Assembly: GCA_934444365.1 (NCBI GenBank)
Contig: CAKSCM010000002.1
Coordinates: 1 to 64,000, forward strand
DNA length: 64,000 nucleotides
Direction: 5' to 3'
From: an uncultured Eubacteriales bacterium
GTDB taxonomy: Bacteria > Bacillota > Clostridia > Oscillospirales > Acutalibacteraceae
Shown piece by piece: positions 34,883 through 43,800 of this stretch. A model generated the notes under the pieces. It saw only the letters and a program-made list of their open reading frames with translations, was not told the origin of the DNA and made no database searches. The position numbers were made by a program, and so were the translations under genes. Numbering within the stretch: position 1 is the first letter of the stretch; each line of letters begins with the position of its first letter.

Positions 34883-36043
34883 TTGATCACTGCGTCACAG
34901 ATAAGGAGCGCGGAATTTTCGCGCTCGGCAAGGGGCTATAAGGCCTTTGAGGTGGATGAGCTGCTTGAGGAGGCGGCCAATACCATTGACCGTTATCAAA
35001 AGGAAAATGAGGAGCTTACCCGTAAGCTGGCTGTTCTGGCCGAGAAGATAAAGGAGTACCGTCAGGACGAGGAGAGCATAAAGCAGGCCCTCGTTACGGC
35101 TCAGCGCACGGCCGACAGCATTATAAAGGACGCCCAGACCGAGGCCGACAAAACCACAAGCGAATTAAACGGCAAAACCAACGAGGCCATTGCCGTAGCC
35201 AAGAAAAGGGCCGAGGCTATTTTGAGGGACGCCGAGGAGAAATCCAAGGCTATGCTTTCGCAGGCCAAGGAGCGCTCGCTTGCTGCCATTGCTCAGGCGA
35301 GGGACAAAACCGGTAAGATGATATTAGAGGTATCGGATGCCCGCCGCCGCGAGATGAAGGTTTGCGAGGAAATGAAGAAAAAGGCGGCCGATTTCCGAAT
35401 AGAGCTGCTTAATATGTATAAGGCTCAGGTTGAGGTGATAAACAAGCTGCCGGACACCGTTAACGAGGAGCTTGATTTTGAGAAAAGCGGAATGCCGGAG
35501 CTTTCCGACATAGCCGTTCCCGAAATTGAGCTCGACGACATATCGGTCGGACTTTCTCACGGCGACATTAGCGATATTTCCGACGATAACGGCGTTAATG
35601 CCGTAAATGCTGCGGCATTGGCCGATTCGGATGACGATAAGCCTGCCGCGGAGGGCTTTTCGGTAAAAAATGAGGACGTTTTTTCGGCTTCGGACGATGT
35701 TGCCCCGTCGGATAATTCCGGCGAAAGCGAAAAGGAATCGAAGGGAACAGATGTCGCCCCCGAAAAACAAAACGGCGTCGCAAACAATGAAAGCGGCGAG
35801 GCGGATTCGGCCTCAAACGGCGAGCCTGCCGGTTTTTTCAGAAGGGTAACGCCGGGCGAGGAAAATGAAAGCGGCGAAGCCTCGGTTTCCGGATTCAAGG
35901 TAAGAAATGATGACGGCGGCTCAAAATTCGGCCGACTTAAATTCGGGGACGATTACGATCCCGAAAACGACGACGATGACGACGAGTTTGACGATATAGA
36001 CGGCAACGATTCGAAGCACGGACTGTTCCGCCGGAAAAAATAA
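34883..36043 (+). CDS. DivIVA-domain protein
   Basis: 386 residues when started at the TTG at 34883, with AGGGGG 10 nt upstream. The protein then begins ITASQIRSAEFSRSARGYKAFEVDELLE, matching the DivIVA membrane-binding start; the longer ATG readings would put 30 or more unlike residues in front. A long coiled coil follows (about 35-210), rich in Ala, Glu and Lys. The last 170 residues are acidic and disordered, ending in a run of Asp and RRKK. DivIVA proteins mark negatively curved membrane at septa and poles. The extended acidic tail is longer than in model species. Confidence 0.85.
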   Translation: MITASQIRSAEFSRSARGYKAFEVDELLEEAANTIDRYQKENEELTRKLAVLAEKIKEYRQDEESIKQALVTAQRTADSIIKDAQTEADKTTSELNGKTNEAIAVAKKRAEAILRDAEEKSKAMLSQAKERSLAAIAQARDKTGKMILEVSDARRREMKVCEEMKKKAADFRIELLNMYKAQVEVINKLPDTVNEELDFEKSGMPELSDIAVPEIELDDISVGLSHGDISDISDDNGVNAVNAAALADSDDDKPAAEGFSVKNEDVFSASDDVAPSDNSGESEKESKGTDVAPEKQNGVANNESGEADSASNGEPAGFFRRVTPGEENESGEASVSGFKVRNDDGGSKFGRLKFGDDYDPENDDDDDEFDDIDGNDSKHGLFRRKK

Positions 36044-36058
36044 GCAGAATAACACAAG

Positions 36059-36093
36059 GACACAGGCCGGGCATTTTGGCGTCGGCCTGTGTC
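36059..36093 (+). promoter_or_regulatory. Hairpin in the divIVA-ileS spacer
   Basis: An 11-bp perfect stem (36059-36069 with 36083-36093) without a T-run, just before the ileS ribosome site. It may be a weak terminator or an mRNA processing site. There is no T-box here. Confidence 0.5.
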
Positions 36094-36119
36094 TTGGATT
36101 GAAAGGACAATAAAACGGT

Positions 36120-38924
36120 ATGGAAAAGCAGGATTACAATTCTACACTTAATCTCCCTTCTACCGAATTTGCAATGCGCGCCGGTTTGCCCCAAAAGGAG
36201 CCGGTGATGCTTGAGGATTGGTACAAGCGCGACATTTACGGCAAGCTTATGCAGATTAACGAGGGCAAGCCCCTTTTTGTGCTGCATGACGGACCTCCGT
36301 ATGCCAACGGCGATATACACATGGGTACGGCGCTTAATAAGGTGCTTAAGGATTTTATAATCCGCTACAAGAATATGAGCGGATTTAAGGCTCCTTACGT
36401 TCCCGGCTGGGACACCCACGGACTTCCCACCGAGCTCAAGGCGAGGGCCAAGGCCGGCATTACCGCCGATTCGACCATTCCCGACAGCGAGCTAAGAGAC
36501 ATATGCAGGGAGTTTACCCTTTCGTATCTTGACGGCCAGCGCAACCAGTTCAAGCGTCTCGGTGTAATAGGCGAGTGGGACAACCCCTACATAACCCTTA
36601 CCCATGATTTTGAGGAGGCACAGATAAAGGTCTTTGCCGAAATGGCCTCAAAGGGCTACATTTACAAGGGTCTTAAGCCGGTTTATTGGTGCCCGGAATG
36701 CCAGACCGCTCTTGCCGAGGCCGAAATTGAGTATGCCGAGGATCCCTGCTATTCGATATACGTTAAATTCAAGGTGACCGACGACAAGGGCAAGCTTTAT
36801 AATATGGGCGCTAAAGAGGGCCATACCTATTTTGTAATTTGGACGACCACAACCTGGACATTGCCGGGAAACGTTGCCGTTTGTCTCGGCCCGGATTTCG
36901 ATTATTGTCTTATAAAATCGGGAGACGACTTTTTTGTAATGGCCGACGGGCTTTATGAGGAATCGATGAAGGCCGCCGGTATTGACGACTATGAGGTAAT
37001 AGGAAAAATCAAGGGCAGCGAGCTTGAGGGAATCGAGACGGCTCATCCCTTTATCGACCGCACGTCGTATGTTATAGTAGGTGATCATGTTACCCTTGAA
37101 AGCGGTACCGGATGCGTTCATACGGCTCCGGGCCACGGTGTTGAGGATTTTGAAATATGCAAAAAGTATCCCGAACTTCCGGTTATTGTGCCGGTCGACT
37201 CGCACGGTGTGCTGACGGCTGAGGCCGGGCAATTTGAGGGTCTTTCAACCGAGGAGGCCGGAAAGGTCATAGCCGCCCATCTTGAAAAAACCGGTGCGCT
37301 GTTCGCCCTTAAAAAGATAATTCACCAGTATCCGCATTGCTGGCGCTGCAAAAAGCCGGTGCTTTTCCGTGCGACAAGCCAGTGGTTCTGCTCGATATCC
37401 GATTTCAGAGAGCAGGCGATAAACGCCGTTGACAGCGTTAATTGGATTCCGGCATGGGGTCACGACCGTTTGCAGTCGATGATACGCGAGCGCAACGATT
37501 GGTGCATTTCCCGTCAGAGAAAATGGGGCGTGCCGATACCGGTATTCTATTGTGATGATTGCGGTAAAGAGATAATTTCCAAGCCTGCCATGCTTAAGGT
37601 TGCCGAGATATTCGGCAAGGAGGGAACCAACGCCTGGTTCGACAAGCCGGCCGAGTACTTCCTGCCCGAGGATTTTAAGTGCCCTCATTGCGGAAGCACC
37701 AGCGGCTTTACCAAGGAAAAGGATATAATGGACGTCTGGTTCGATTCCGGATCGTCTCATTTTGCGGTATGCCGTCAGCGTCCTTATCTTAAATGGCCGG
37801 CGGACGTTTACCTTGAGGGTGCCGATCAGTACAGAGGCTGGTTCCAGTCCTCAATGCTGACATCGGTTGCAGTTACCGGTAAGGCTCCGTATAAGACCGT
37901 TATATCCCACGGCTGGGTTGTTGACGGAGAGGGCAGAAAAATGTCCAAATCCCTCGGCAACGGAATAAATCCCGACGATATTGTAAAGCAGTACGGCGCC
38001 GAGATTCTGCGCTTGTGGGTCGCATCGTCGGATTATCACGCCGATATAAGAATTTCGCCCGAGATATTAAAGCAGCTCTCCGAGGGCTACCGTAAGATCC
38101 GCAACACGGCGAGATTTATCCTCGGAAACATCGGCGATTTTGATCCCGAGAAGGATTCGGTTGCCGACAGCGAGCTTGAAAATATCGACCGTTTTGCTCT
38201 TAGAAAGCTGAACGATCTTATTGACGACGTTAAAACCGGATACGAGCAGTACGAGTATCACAATGTTTATCACAGCATTCACAATTTCTGTGTTGTCGAT
38301 ATGTCCAACTTCTATCTTGACGTTTTAAAGGACAGGCTTTATGTCGAGCGAGCCGATTCCAAGACCCGCCGTGCCGCCCAGACCGTCATGTACAAGATAC
38401 TCAAGGCCTTAACCCTTATGATTTCGCCGATTCTGGCCTTTACCGCCGAGGAGATCTGGAAGTATATTCCCCACAGCGAGGGAATGAACGACGAAAGTCC
38501 CCTGTTCAACATGATGCCCGAAAAGGTAACCGGAGCTGCCGACGACGAGCTTATGGCGATATATGACCGCATTCATGAGCTCCGCGACGATGTCAAAAAA
38601 GCACTCGAGTCCGCCCGTGCAGAAAAGCTTATCGGCGCATCACTTGATGCGAAGGTAACACTGTTCGCAAGCGGCGAGCTGAAAGACTTTATAATCGCAC
38701 ATAAAAACGAGCTTGCCGAGGCCTTTATAGTGTCCCAGCTTGAGGTTTGCGACGGTGAAGCCGCGCCGGAAAACGCCGCAAAGGGCGATATCGACGGACT
38801 TTGTGTCCTGGTCGAAAAGGCAACCGGCGAAAAATGTGCACGGTGCTGGATGTATTCCGATACCGTCGGCAAAAACGCCTCACATCCCGACCTCTGCGAG
38901 AGATGTGCAAAGGTGCTCGGTTGA
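36120..38924 (+). CDS. ileS: Isoleucine--tRNA ligase
   Basis: 934 residues, class I synthetase. The HIGH-type motif appears as GDIHMGTALNK near residue 62, and KMSKSLGNG lies near 607. The CP1 editing domain (TWTLPGNVAVCLGPD, GTGCVHTAPGHGVEDFE) and the C-terminal zinc site (CARCWMY...CERCAKVLG) are complete. It charges tRNA-Ile and edits misactivated valine. The start follows GAAAGGAC. It sits between divIVA and lspA, the usual Bacillota order. No T-box leader is present, so regulation differs from that of many clostridial synthetase genes. Confidence 0.98.
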   Translation: MEKQDYNSTLNLPSTEFAMRAGLPQKEPVMLEDWYKRDIYGKLMQINEGKPLFVLHDGPPYANGDIHMGTALNKVLKDFIIRYKNMSGFKAPYVPGWDTHGLPTELKARAKAGITADSTIPDSELRDICREFTLSYLDGQRNQFKRLGVIGEWDNPYITLTHDFEEAQIKVFAEMASKGYIYKGLKPVYWCPECQTALAEAEIEYAEDPCYSIYVKFKVTDDKGKLYNMGAKEGHTYFVIWTTTTWTLPGNVAVCLGPDFDYCLIKSGDDFFVMADGLYEESMKAAGIDDYEVIGKIKGSELEGIETAHPFIDRTSYVIVGDHVTLESGTGCVHTAPGHGVEDFEICKKYPELPVIVPVDSHGVLTAEAGQFEGLSTEEAGKVIAAHLEKTGALFALKKIIHQYPHCWRCKKPVLFRATSQWFCSISDFREQAINAVDSVNWIPAWGHDRLQSMIRERNDWCISRQRKWGVPIPVFYCDDCGKEIISKPAMLKVAEIFGKEGTNAWFDKPAEYFLPEDFKCPHCGSTSGFTKEKDIMDVWFDSGSSHFAVCRQRPYLKWPADVYLEGADQYRGWFQSSMLTSVAVTGKAPYKTVISHGWVVDGEGRKMSKSLGNGINPDDIVKQYGAEILRLWVASSDYHADIRISPEILKQLSEGYRKIRNTARFILGNIGDFDPEKDSVADSELENIDRFALRKLNDLIDDVKTGYEQYEYHNVYHSIHNFCVVDMSNFYLDVLKDRLYVERADSKTRRAAQTVMYKILKALTLMISPILAFTAEEIWKYIPHSEGMNDESPLFNMMPEKVTGAADDELMAIYDRIHELRDDVKKALESARAEKLIGASLDAKVTLFASGELKDFIIAHKNELAEAFIVSQLEVCDGEAAPENAAKGDIDGLCVLVEKATGEKCARCWMYSDTVGKNASHPDLCERCAKVLG

Positions 38925-38977
38925 CAGATCGGCTGACAAAAAATATATTATTGTTTAAAGGAAAGAAGGGAGCATAT

Positions 38978-39751
38978 ATGCAACCAGGCATTAAAAAAGA
39001 AAAAAACAAATTGTTTATATGGCTCTCTCTTGCCGTAATTTTGCTTCTTATAGCGGCCGATCAGTTAACCAAAATGCTGGTCGTTAAAAATATGTCGCTC
39101 GAAGGGCAGCTTGAGATTATACCGGGGCTTCTGGATTTTAAATACGTCAGAAACACCGGAATATCCTTCGGGCTTTTCAGCGGACTCGGAATGCAGATCG
39201 CCCTGTCGGCGGTGACCGTTTTGATAGTGGCGGTTATTCTGTGGTTTTTATGGTTTAAAAAACCGTCATCAAGGCTGCTTAAATGCGCGCTGATATTGGT
39301 GGCATCCGGCGGAGTAGGCAATGCGATAGATCGGATACGGCTCGGGTATGTTATAGATTTTTTGCTTTTCGAATTCGACTGGTTCCCGTATGTTTTTAAT
39401 GTCGCCGACTGTTTTGTGACGGTGGGCGGCGCCATGTTCTGCATTTATCTTATTTTCGGCTTCGGGGCGACGGAGAGTAAAACGAAAAGGGCGAGAAATG
39501 ACGGTTCGTCCGTTTCGTGCGAGCCCGGCAGCGTCGATAATGCAGTCGGTGAGAACACAGCGTCAACGTTCGCGGAAGTGAATACGGCGGATGATAACAA
39601 AGCCGAAGCTTTGTCTGAGCTTTGCGAAAGAGCCGATGCGGCGGACAGTGCCGGTAATCCGGAAAAAGGAGACGCTTTCGGTGAGTTTTCGGATGCGGAA
39701 AACGCTCCGGAGAAAAACCGGGATTTATCAGAAAATATCGGCGGTAACTGA
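38978..39751 (+). CDS. lspA: Lipoprotein signal peptidase with long C-terminal extension
   Basis: 257 residues; the usual length is 150-170. Four membrane helices and both catalytic Asp motifs are present (GNAIDRIRLGYVIDF at about 113 and FNVADCFVTVGG at about 137). LspA cleaves prolipoprotein signal peptides in the membrane. After residue 165 there is an unusual 90-residue acidic, Ala/Asn/Glu-rich, probably disordered cytoplasmic tail with no recognisable domain. The ATG at 38978 has GAAAGAAGGGAG upstream. It is 53 bp after ileS and 4 bp before the rluD-like gene. Confidence 0.93.
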   Translation: MQPGIKKEKNKLFIWLSLAVILLLIAADQLTKMLVVKNMSLEGQLEIIPGLLDFKYVRNTGISFGLFSGLGMQIALSAVTVLIVAVILWFLWFKKPSSRLLKCALILVASGGVGNAIDRIRLGYVIDFLLFEFDWFPYVFNVADCFVTVGGAMFCIYLIFGFGATESKTKRARNDGSSVSCEPGSVDNAVGENTASTFAEVNTADDNKAEALSELCERADAADSAGNPEKGDAFGEFSDAENAPEKNRDLSENIGGN

Positions 39752-39755
39752 TAGT

Positions 39756-40670
39756 ATGCAAACGGTAATTTTGACGGTAGAATCGCTCTCTCCTAAAAGG
39801 GCCGACGCCGTCGTGGCCTCCCTTTTGGAGGATGTTTCAAGGGCGGCCGCAATACGGCTTATAGAAAGCGGAAATATAACGCTAAACGGCAAAAAAATTA
39901 AAAAAAGCGACAAGGTCGCAAAGGGCGATGTGCTGACTGTCGTTTTACCCGATCCGGAGCCCGAAAGGGCGTTGCCGGAGGATATACCGCTTGATATTGT
40001 TTATGAGGATGACGATCTGCTCGTTGTAAACAAGCCAAAGGGAATGGTGGTTCATCCGGCCGCCGGCAACAAGGAACACACCCTGGTGAACGCGCTGCTG
40101 TTTCATTGTAAGGACAGTCTTTCCGGAATAGGCGGAGTAAAGCGCCCCGGTATAGTTCACCGTATAGATAAAGATACAAGCGGGCTTTTAATAGTGGCAA
40201 AAAACGATTTTGCCCATGTGGGACTCGCTTCCCAGATAAAGGATCATTCCTTTACACGCGAATACAAGGCGGTGGTTATAGGCCGCATTAAGAACAGCGA
40301 GGGCATAGTAGATGCTCCCATAGGACGTCACCCGGTAAAACGCAAGTGCATGGCCGTAACCGATAAAAATTCCAAAAATGCCGTTACGCATTATTTTGTC
40401 GAAAGGTATTTTCCGGGATATACATTTGTAAGATTGAGGCTTAAGACCGGACGTACCCACCAAATAAGGGTCCATATGGCCTATATAGGCCATCCGGTGG
40501 CCGGCGATCCGCTTTACGGTGGACTTAATAAGGATACCGAAGTCTTAAGCGGACAGTGTCTGCACGCCGGACTGATAGGATTTATTCATCCGAGAACGGG
40601 CGAATACATGGAGTTTGAAGCGCCCTTGCCGGATTATTTTAAGGAGTTTTTAAAAAAGCATGAATTATGA
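39756..40670 (+). CDS. rluD: RluA-family 23S rRNA/tRNA pseudouridine synthase
   Basis: 304 residues. The N-terminal S4 RNA-binding domain (RADAVVASLLEDVSRAAAIRLIESGNITLNGKK) is followed by the catalytic domain with HRIDKDTSGLL (active Asp) at about 140. GRTHQIRVHMAYIGHPVAGDPLYG is also present. By Bacillota convention this is RluD/YlyB-like, acting on 23S rRNA; the exact target uridines cannot be read from the sequence. It starts 4 bp after lspA and overlaps the next gene by 11 nt. Confidence 0.9.
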   Translation: MQTVILTVESLSPKRADAVVASLLEDVSRAAAIRLIESGNITLNGKKIKKSDKVAKGDVLTVVLPDPEPERALPEDIPLDIVYEDDDLLVVNKPKGMVVHPAAGNKEHTLVNALLFHCKDSLSGIGGVKRPGIVHRIDKDTSGLLIVAKNDFAHVGLASQIKDHSFTREYKAVVIGRIKNSEGIVDAPIGRHPVKRKCMAVTDKNSKNAVTHYFVERYFPGYTFVRLRLKTGRTHQIRVHMAYIGHPVAGDPLYGGLNKDTEVLSGQCLHAGLIGFIHPRTGEYMEFEAPLPDYFKEFLKKHEL

Positions 40671-41493
40671 CGGACCGCTCAGCGGAATACTTCTTCTTTC
40701 CGATATAGACGGCACATTGCTCCCCGAAAACGGAGAAATTCCCGAAAATAATATATCGGCCATAGAAAAATTTAAAACCCTGGGCGGCACCTTCGGCCTT
40801 TGTACGGGGCGTTCGATGGAATCGGCGAGATGGGCCGTTTCAAACAGGGATTTGACCAATTGCCCCTCTATAGTGTACAATGGCGGAGCGATATATGATT
40901 TCAGGGACGACAGACTTTTAAAGGTTTATTCTTTGCCTGCCGCCGCCCGGTGCAAGGTTTTTGAGATAATGCGCACCTTTCCGGATATAGGAGTTGAGGT
41001 ACACATCGATTGCAGGGCGTTTTGTCTGCAATTTAACGAGCTTTCTAAATATCATATGCTCAGGGAGACCTCTAATTACCACGTTACACCCATAGCCGAT
41101 CTTCCGTCAGGTGAGTGGAACAAGGTGGTCTTTGTGGCCGAGGAGCAACGCATAAACGATCTTATCACCTATGCAGGCGGGGTGGATACCTCGAACGAGG
41201 ATTTTTATTTTTTACGTTCGGATAAGCGGCTTTATGAGCTGCTCCCGAAATCGGCGACAAAGGGAAATGCCCTTATAACGCTCGGCGGAATTTTGAATAT
41301 TGATAACGAAAATATCTACGCCATAGGCGATTACTACAACGATATAGATCTTTTAAAGGCGGCAGGTGTGGCGGTGACGGTAGCGTCGGCGCCCGAGGAG
41401 ATAAAGCGGTATGCCGACTATATTACATGCGAATGCTCTTTAGGTGCGGTGGCCGATCTTGTGGAGCATATCATTGCCGAAAGAGCTGTGTAG
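40660..41493 (+). CDS. Cof-type HAD-superfamily hydrolase
   Basis: 277 residues. HAD motif I is LLSDIDGTLLPENGEI (nucleophile Asp), motif II FGLCTGRS, motif III includes the Lys in SATKGNAL, and motif IV is IGDYYNDIDLLKAAG. The type IIB cap lies between them. Such enzymes dephosphorylate sugar phosphates, nucleotides or flavin precursors. The substrate cannot be predicted. It overlaps the 3' end of the pseudouridine synthase gene and is therefore coupled to it. Confidence 0.88.
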   Translation: MNYDGPLSGILLLSDIDGTLLPENGEIPENNISAIEKFKTLGGTFGLCTGRSMESARWAVSNRDLTNCPSIVYNGGAIYDFRDDRLLKVYSLPAAARCKVFEIMRTFPDIGVEVHIDCRAFCLQFNELSKYHMLRETSNYHVTPIADLPSGEWNKVVFVAEEQRINDLITYAGGVDTSNEDFYFLRSDKRLYELLPKSATKGNALITLGGILNIDNENIYAIGDYYNDIDLLKAAGVAVTVASAPEEIKRYADYITCECSLGAVADLVEHIIAERAV

Positions 41494-41686
41494 CTAAAGG
41501 ATACGGTGTTGTATTATCAAGGTGAAGATGTCGCGTTTTTTATTCTGAGCGGACGGCGAAGATAGCTTCATTTGTCCGTACGGCACTTAAAAAATAAATA
41601 CCGCGTGCAAAACAATCCGTTTTTTATATAGCCGTAAGGATATGTCTAAACGGGGAGCTGTATGCGTGAAATATGGAGGGTAAATC

Positions 41687-42526
41687 TTGGATAACAAACA
41701 GAAAAAAGAGCTGATGATAACCGCGAACAATATCCGTCGGGGTATTATCGACGGTGTGTACAGCGCCGGCTCGGGACATCCGGGCGGATCGCTGTCAATA
41801 GCAGACGTTTTGGCTTATCTTTATTTTAAGGAGATGAGAATCGATCCGAAAAATCCGGACTGGGAGGACAGAGACCGTCTTGTGCTTTCAAAGGGACATA
41901 CGGCCCCGGGGCTTTATTCCGCTCTTGCAAACCGCGGATATTTCCCCGTAGAAGAGCTTAAAACTCTTCGCAAGCCCGGCTCGTTTTTGCAGGGACATCC
42001 CGATATGCGAGGAACCCCCGGGTGCGACATGAGCTCCGGCTCGCTCGGTCAGGGTATTTCGGTGGCTTGCGGAATGGCTCTTGCCTCAAAGCTTGACGGC
42101 GACCGTTTCAGGGTTTACGCCATAATGGGCGACGGCGAGCTTGAGGAAGGACAGGTCTGGGAAGCGGCCATGTTTGCCGGCGACAAAAAGCTTGATACGC
42201 TGTGCGCAATAGTTGACAACAATAATCTTCAGATAGACGGAACACTCGACGAGGTTAACGCTCCCTACCCGATAGACAAAAAGTTCGAGGCCTTTAATTT
42301 TAACGTCATTAAGGTGAACGGCCATGATTTTGACGAGCTTGACGACGCTTTCACCCGTGCCCGTGCGACAAAAGGCATGCCTACGGTTATAGTCATGAAT
42401 ACCGTTAAAGGCAAGGGAGTGTCATTTATGGAAAATAAGGCCGAATGGCACGGTGCCGCCCCGAACGACGAGCAGTACAGGCAGGCAATGCATGATCTTG
42501 ACGAGATCGAAAAGAGCATAAAGTAA
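41687..42526 (+). CDS. Transketolase, N-terminal subunit
   Basis: 279 residues from a TTG with TGGAGGG 8 nt upstream. It holds the thiamine-diphosphate pyrophosphate-binding half: SAGSGHPGGSLSIADVLAYLYF, KGHTAPGLYSALA, and the GDGELEEGQVWEAAMFAG...DNNNLQIDG metal motif. With the next gene it forms the two-subunit transketolase common in Firmicutes and archaea. It moves two-carbon units between pentose, triose and erythrose phosphates. It would process xylulose 5-phosphate made from xylose, which fits the xylose isomerase further on. Confidence 0.95.
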   Translation: MDNKQKKELMITANNIRRGIIDGVYSAGSGHPGGSLSIADVLAYLYFKEMRIDPKNPDWEDRDRLVLSKGHTAPGLYSALANRGYFPVEELKTLRKPGSFLQGHPDMRGTPGCDMSSGSLGQGISVACGMALASKLDGDRFRVYAIMGDGELEEGQVWEAAMFAGDKKLDTLCAIVDNNNLQIDGTLDEVNAPYPIDKKFEAFNFNVIKVNGHDFDELDDAFTRARATKGMPTVIVMNTVKGKGVSFMENKAEWHGAAPNDEQYRQAMHDLDEIEKSIK

Positions 42527-42545
42527 GAAAGGAAGGCGATTTTTA

Positions 42546-43496
42546 ATGTCAGAAACAGTTGTAAAACAGGCAACCCGTGAAGCTTACGGCAAGGCACTGG
42601 CCGAGCTCGGCGGCGAAATAGACAATCTTATAGTGCTTGACGCCGACCTTTCGGGCGCTACAAAAACGGGGGTATTTAAAAAGCTTTACCCCGAGCGCTT
42701 TTTCAATTGCGGAATAGCCGAACAGAATCTTATAGGCGTTGCAACCGGTCTTACGGCGGCCGGAAAGTTGGTTTTTGCCAGCACCTTTGCCATGTTCGCT
42801 GCCGGACGTGCCTATGAGCAGGTTCGCAATGCGGTCGGATATACCCACATGAACGTTAAAATAGCCGCGACCCATGCCGGTCTTTCGGTCGGCGAGGACG
42901 GCGCTACACATCAGTGCAACGAGGACATAGCTCTTATGCGCACAATCCCGGGAATGACGGTGCTTTGCCCGGCTGACGGCAACGAAACAAGGGCGGTAAT
43001 CCGCGCCGCGGCAGCATTTGAGGGGCCTGTTTATATACGTTTGGGAAGAATGGCCGTGCCCATGATTTTCCCCGAGGGTCATTCGATCGAAATCGGCAAG
43101 GCCGAAACCTTAAAAGACGGCAATGACGTGACCATAATCGCCACCGGCGTTATGACCTACATGGCGCTTGAGGCGGCCGAGAAGCTTGAAAGCGAGGGAA
43201 TATCGGCCCGAGTGCTCAACATCCATACCATCAAGCCGTTGGATGAAGAGGCCGTTTTAAAGGCAGCGAAAGAAACCGGCGCCATTGTAACCGCCGAAGA
43301 ACACAGCGTAATAGGCGGTCTCGGCTCGGCAGTTTGCGATGTTACAAGCGAAAAATTCCCCGTTCCGGTAATAAAGGTCGGGGTTAACGACAAGTTCGGA
43401 AAATCCGGTCCTGCAATGCAGGTGCTCGAAAAATTCGGGCTGTCGGCCGACGCGATATACGAAAAGACGAAGGCGGCCATAGCGGCAAAAAAATAA
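42546..43496 (+). CDS. Transketolase, C-terminal subunit
   Basis: 316 residues with the pyrimidine-binding and C-terminal domains: LDADLSGATKTGVFKKLYPERFFNCGIAEQNLIGVATGL holds the catalytic Glu, with FAMFAAGRAYEQVRN and THAGLSVGEDGATHQ after it. The C-terminal regulatory fold contains EEHSVIGGLGSAV. It lies 19 bp after the N-terminal subunit with AGAAAGGAAGG before the start, and the pair ends at the palindromic terminator downstream. Confidence 0.96.
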   Translation: MSETVVKQATREAYGKALAELGGEIDNLIVLDADLSGATKTGVFKKLYPERFFNCGIAEQNLIGVATGLTAAGKLVFASTFAMFAAGRAYEQVRNAVGYTHMNVKIAATHAGLSVGEDGATHQCNEDIALMRTIPGMTVLCPADGNETRAVIRAAAAFEGPVYIRLGRMAVPMIFPEGHSIEIGKAETLKDGNDVTIIATGVMTYMALEAAEKLESEGISARVLNIHTIKPLDEEAVLKAAKETGAIVTAEEHSVIGGLGSAVCDVTSEKFPVPVIKVGVNDKFGKSGPAMQVLEKFGLSADAIYEKTKAAIAAKK

Positions 43497-43530
43497 TTTG
43501 CCTTGCGTTTGGGCGTGTGACAAGAATATA

Positions 43531-43570
43531 AAAACACGGTATGCATTTATAAATGCATACCGTGTTTTTT
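43531..43570. terminator. Perfect 38-nt palindromic bidirectional terminator
   Basis: 43531-43568 is a loopless perfect palindrome (two 19-nt halves) with A and T runs at the ends. It is placed between the convergent transketolase and ispE units. Confidence 0.85.
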
Positions 43571-43629
43571 GGTCTATTTTAAAGAAACTCGTCGGTCACC
43601 TTTTTTATCTTGCCGGAAATAAAGAGAAA

Positions 43630-43776
43630 GCCGGGAAGATAAAATGATTTAGCCGGGAAGAAAATGTGACCAATCAAAAAGAAAATGTGGCGGACGAAAA
43701 TAAATTAGGAACCGGAAAGAAAGGGGACCGGCCGAAAGCGAAGTGGGACGACCCGAAAGAAAAGGTAAGGCCGGTA
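43630..43776 (+). repeat. Degenerate purine-rich tandem repeat
   Basis: About seven units of roughly 17-24 nt with a core like CCGGGAAGAAAA or CCGAAAGAAAA; pyrimidines are rare for almost 150 nt. No protein-coding frame is convincing. A similar but shorter GGACAGGCAGACAGGCGG-type stretch lies at about 57955-58010. Confidence 0.5.
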
Positions 43777-43800
43777 TAATTAAATTACTAAACCTTAAAA

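Noticed and set aside
36044..36119. T-box leader for ileS
   Set aside because: The spacer is only 76 bp and lacks the AG-bulge and TGG motifs; only a simple hairpin is present.
43600..43800. CRISPR array suspected from the repeated CCGGGAAGAAAA units
   Set aside because: Units are too degenerate and too short, with no constant repeat plus unique spacers and no cas genes.
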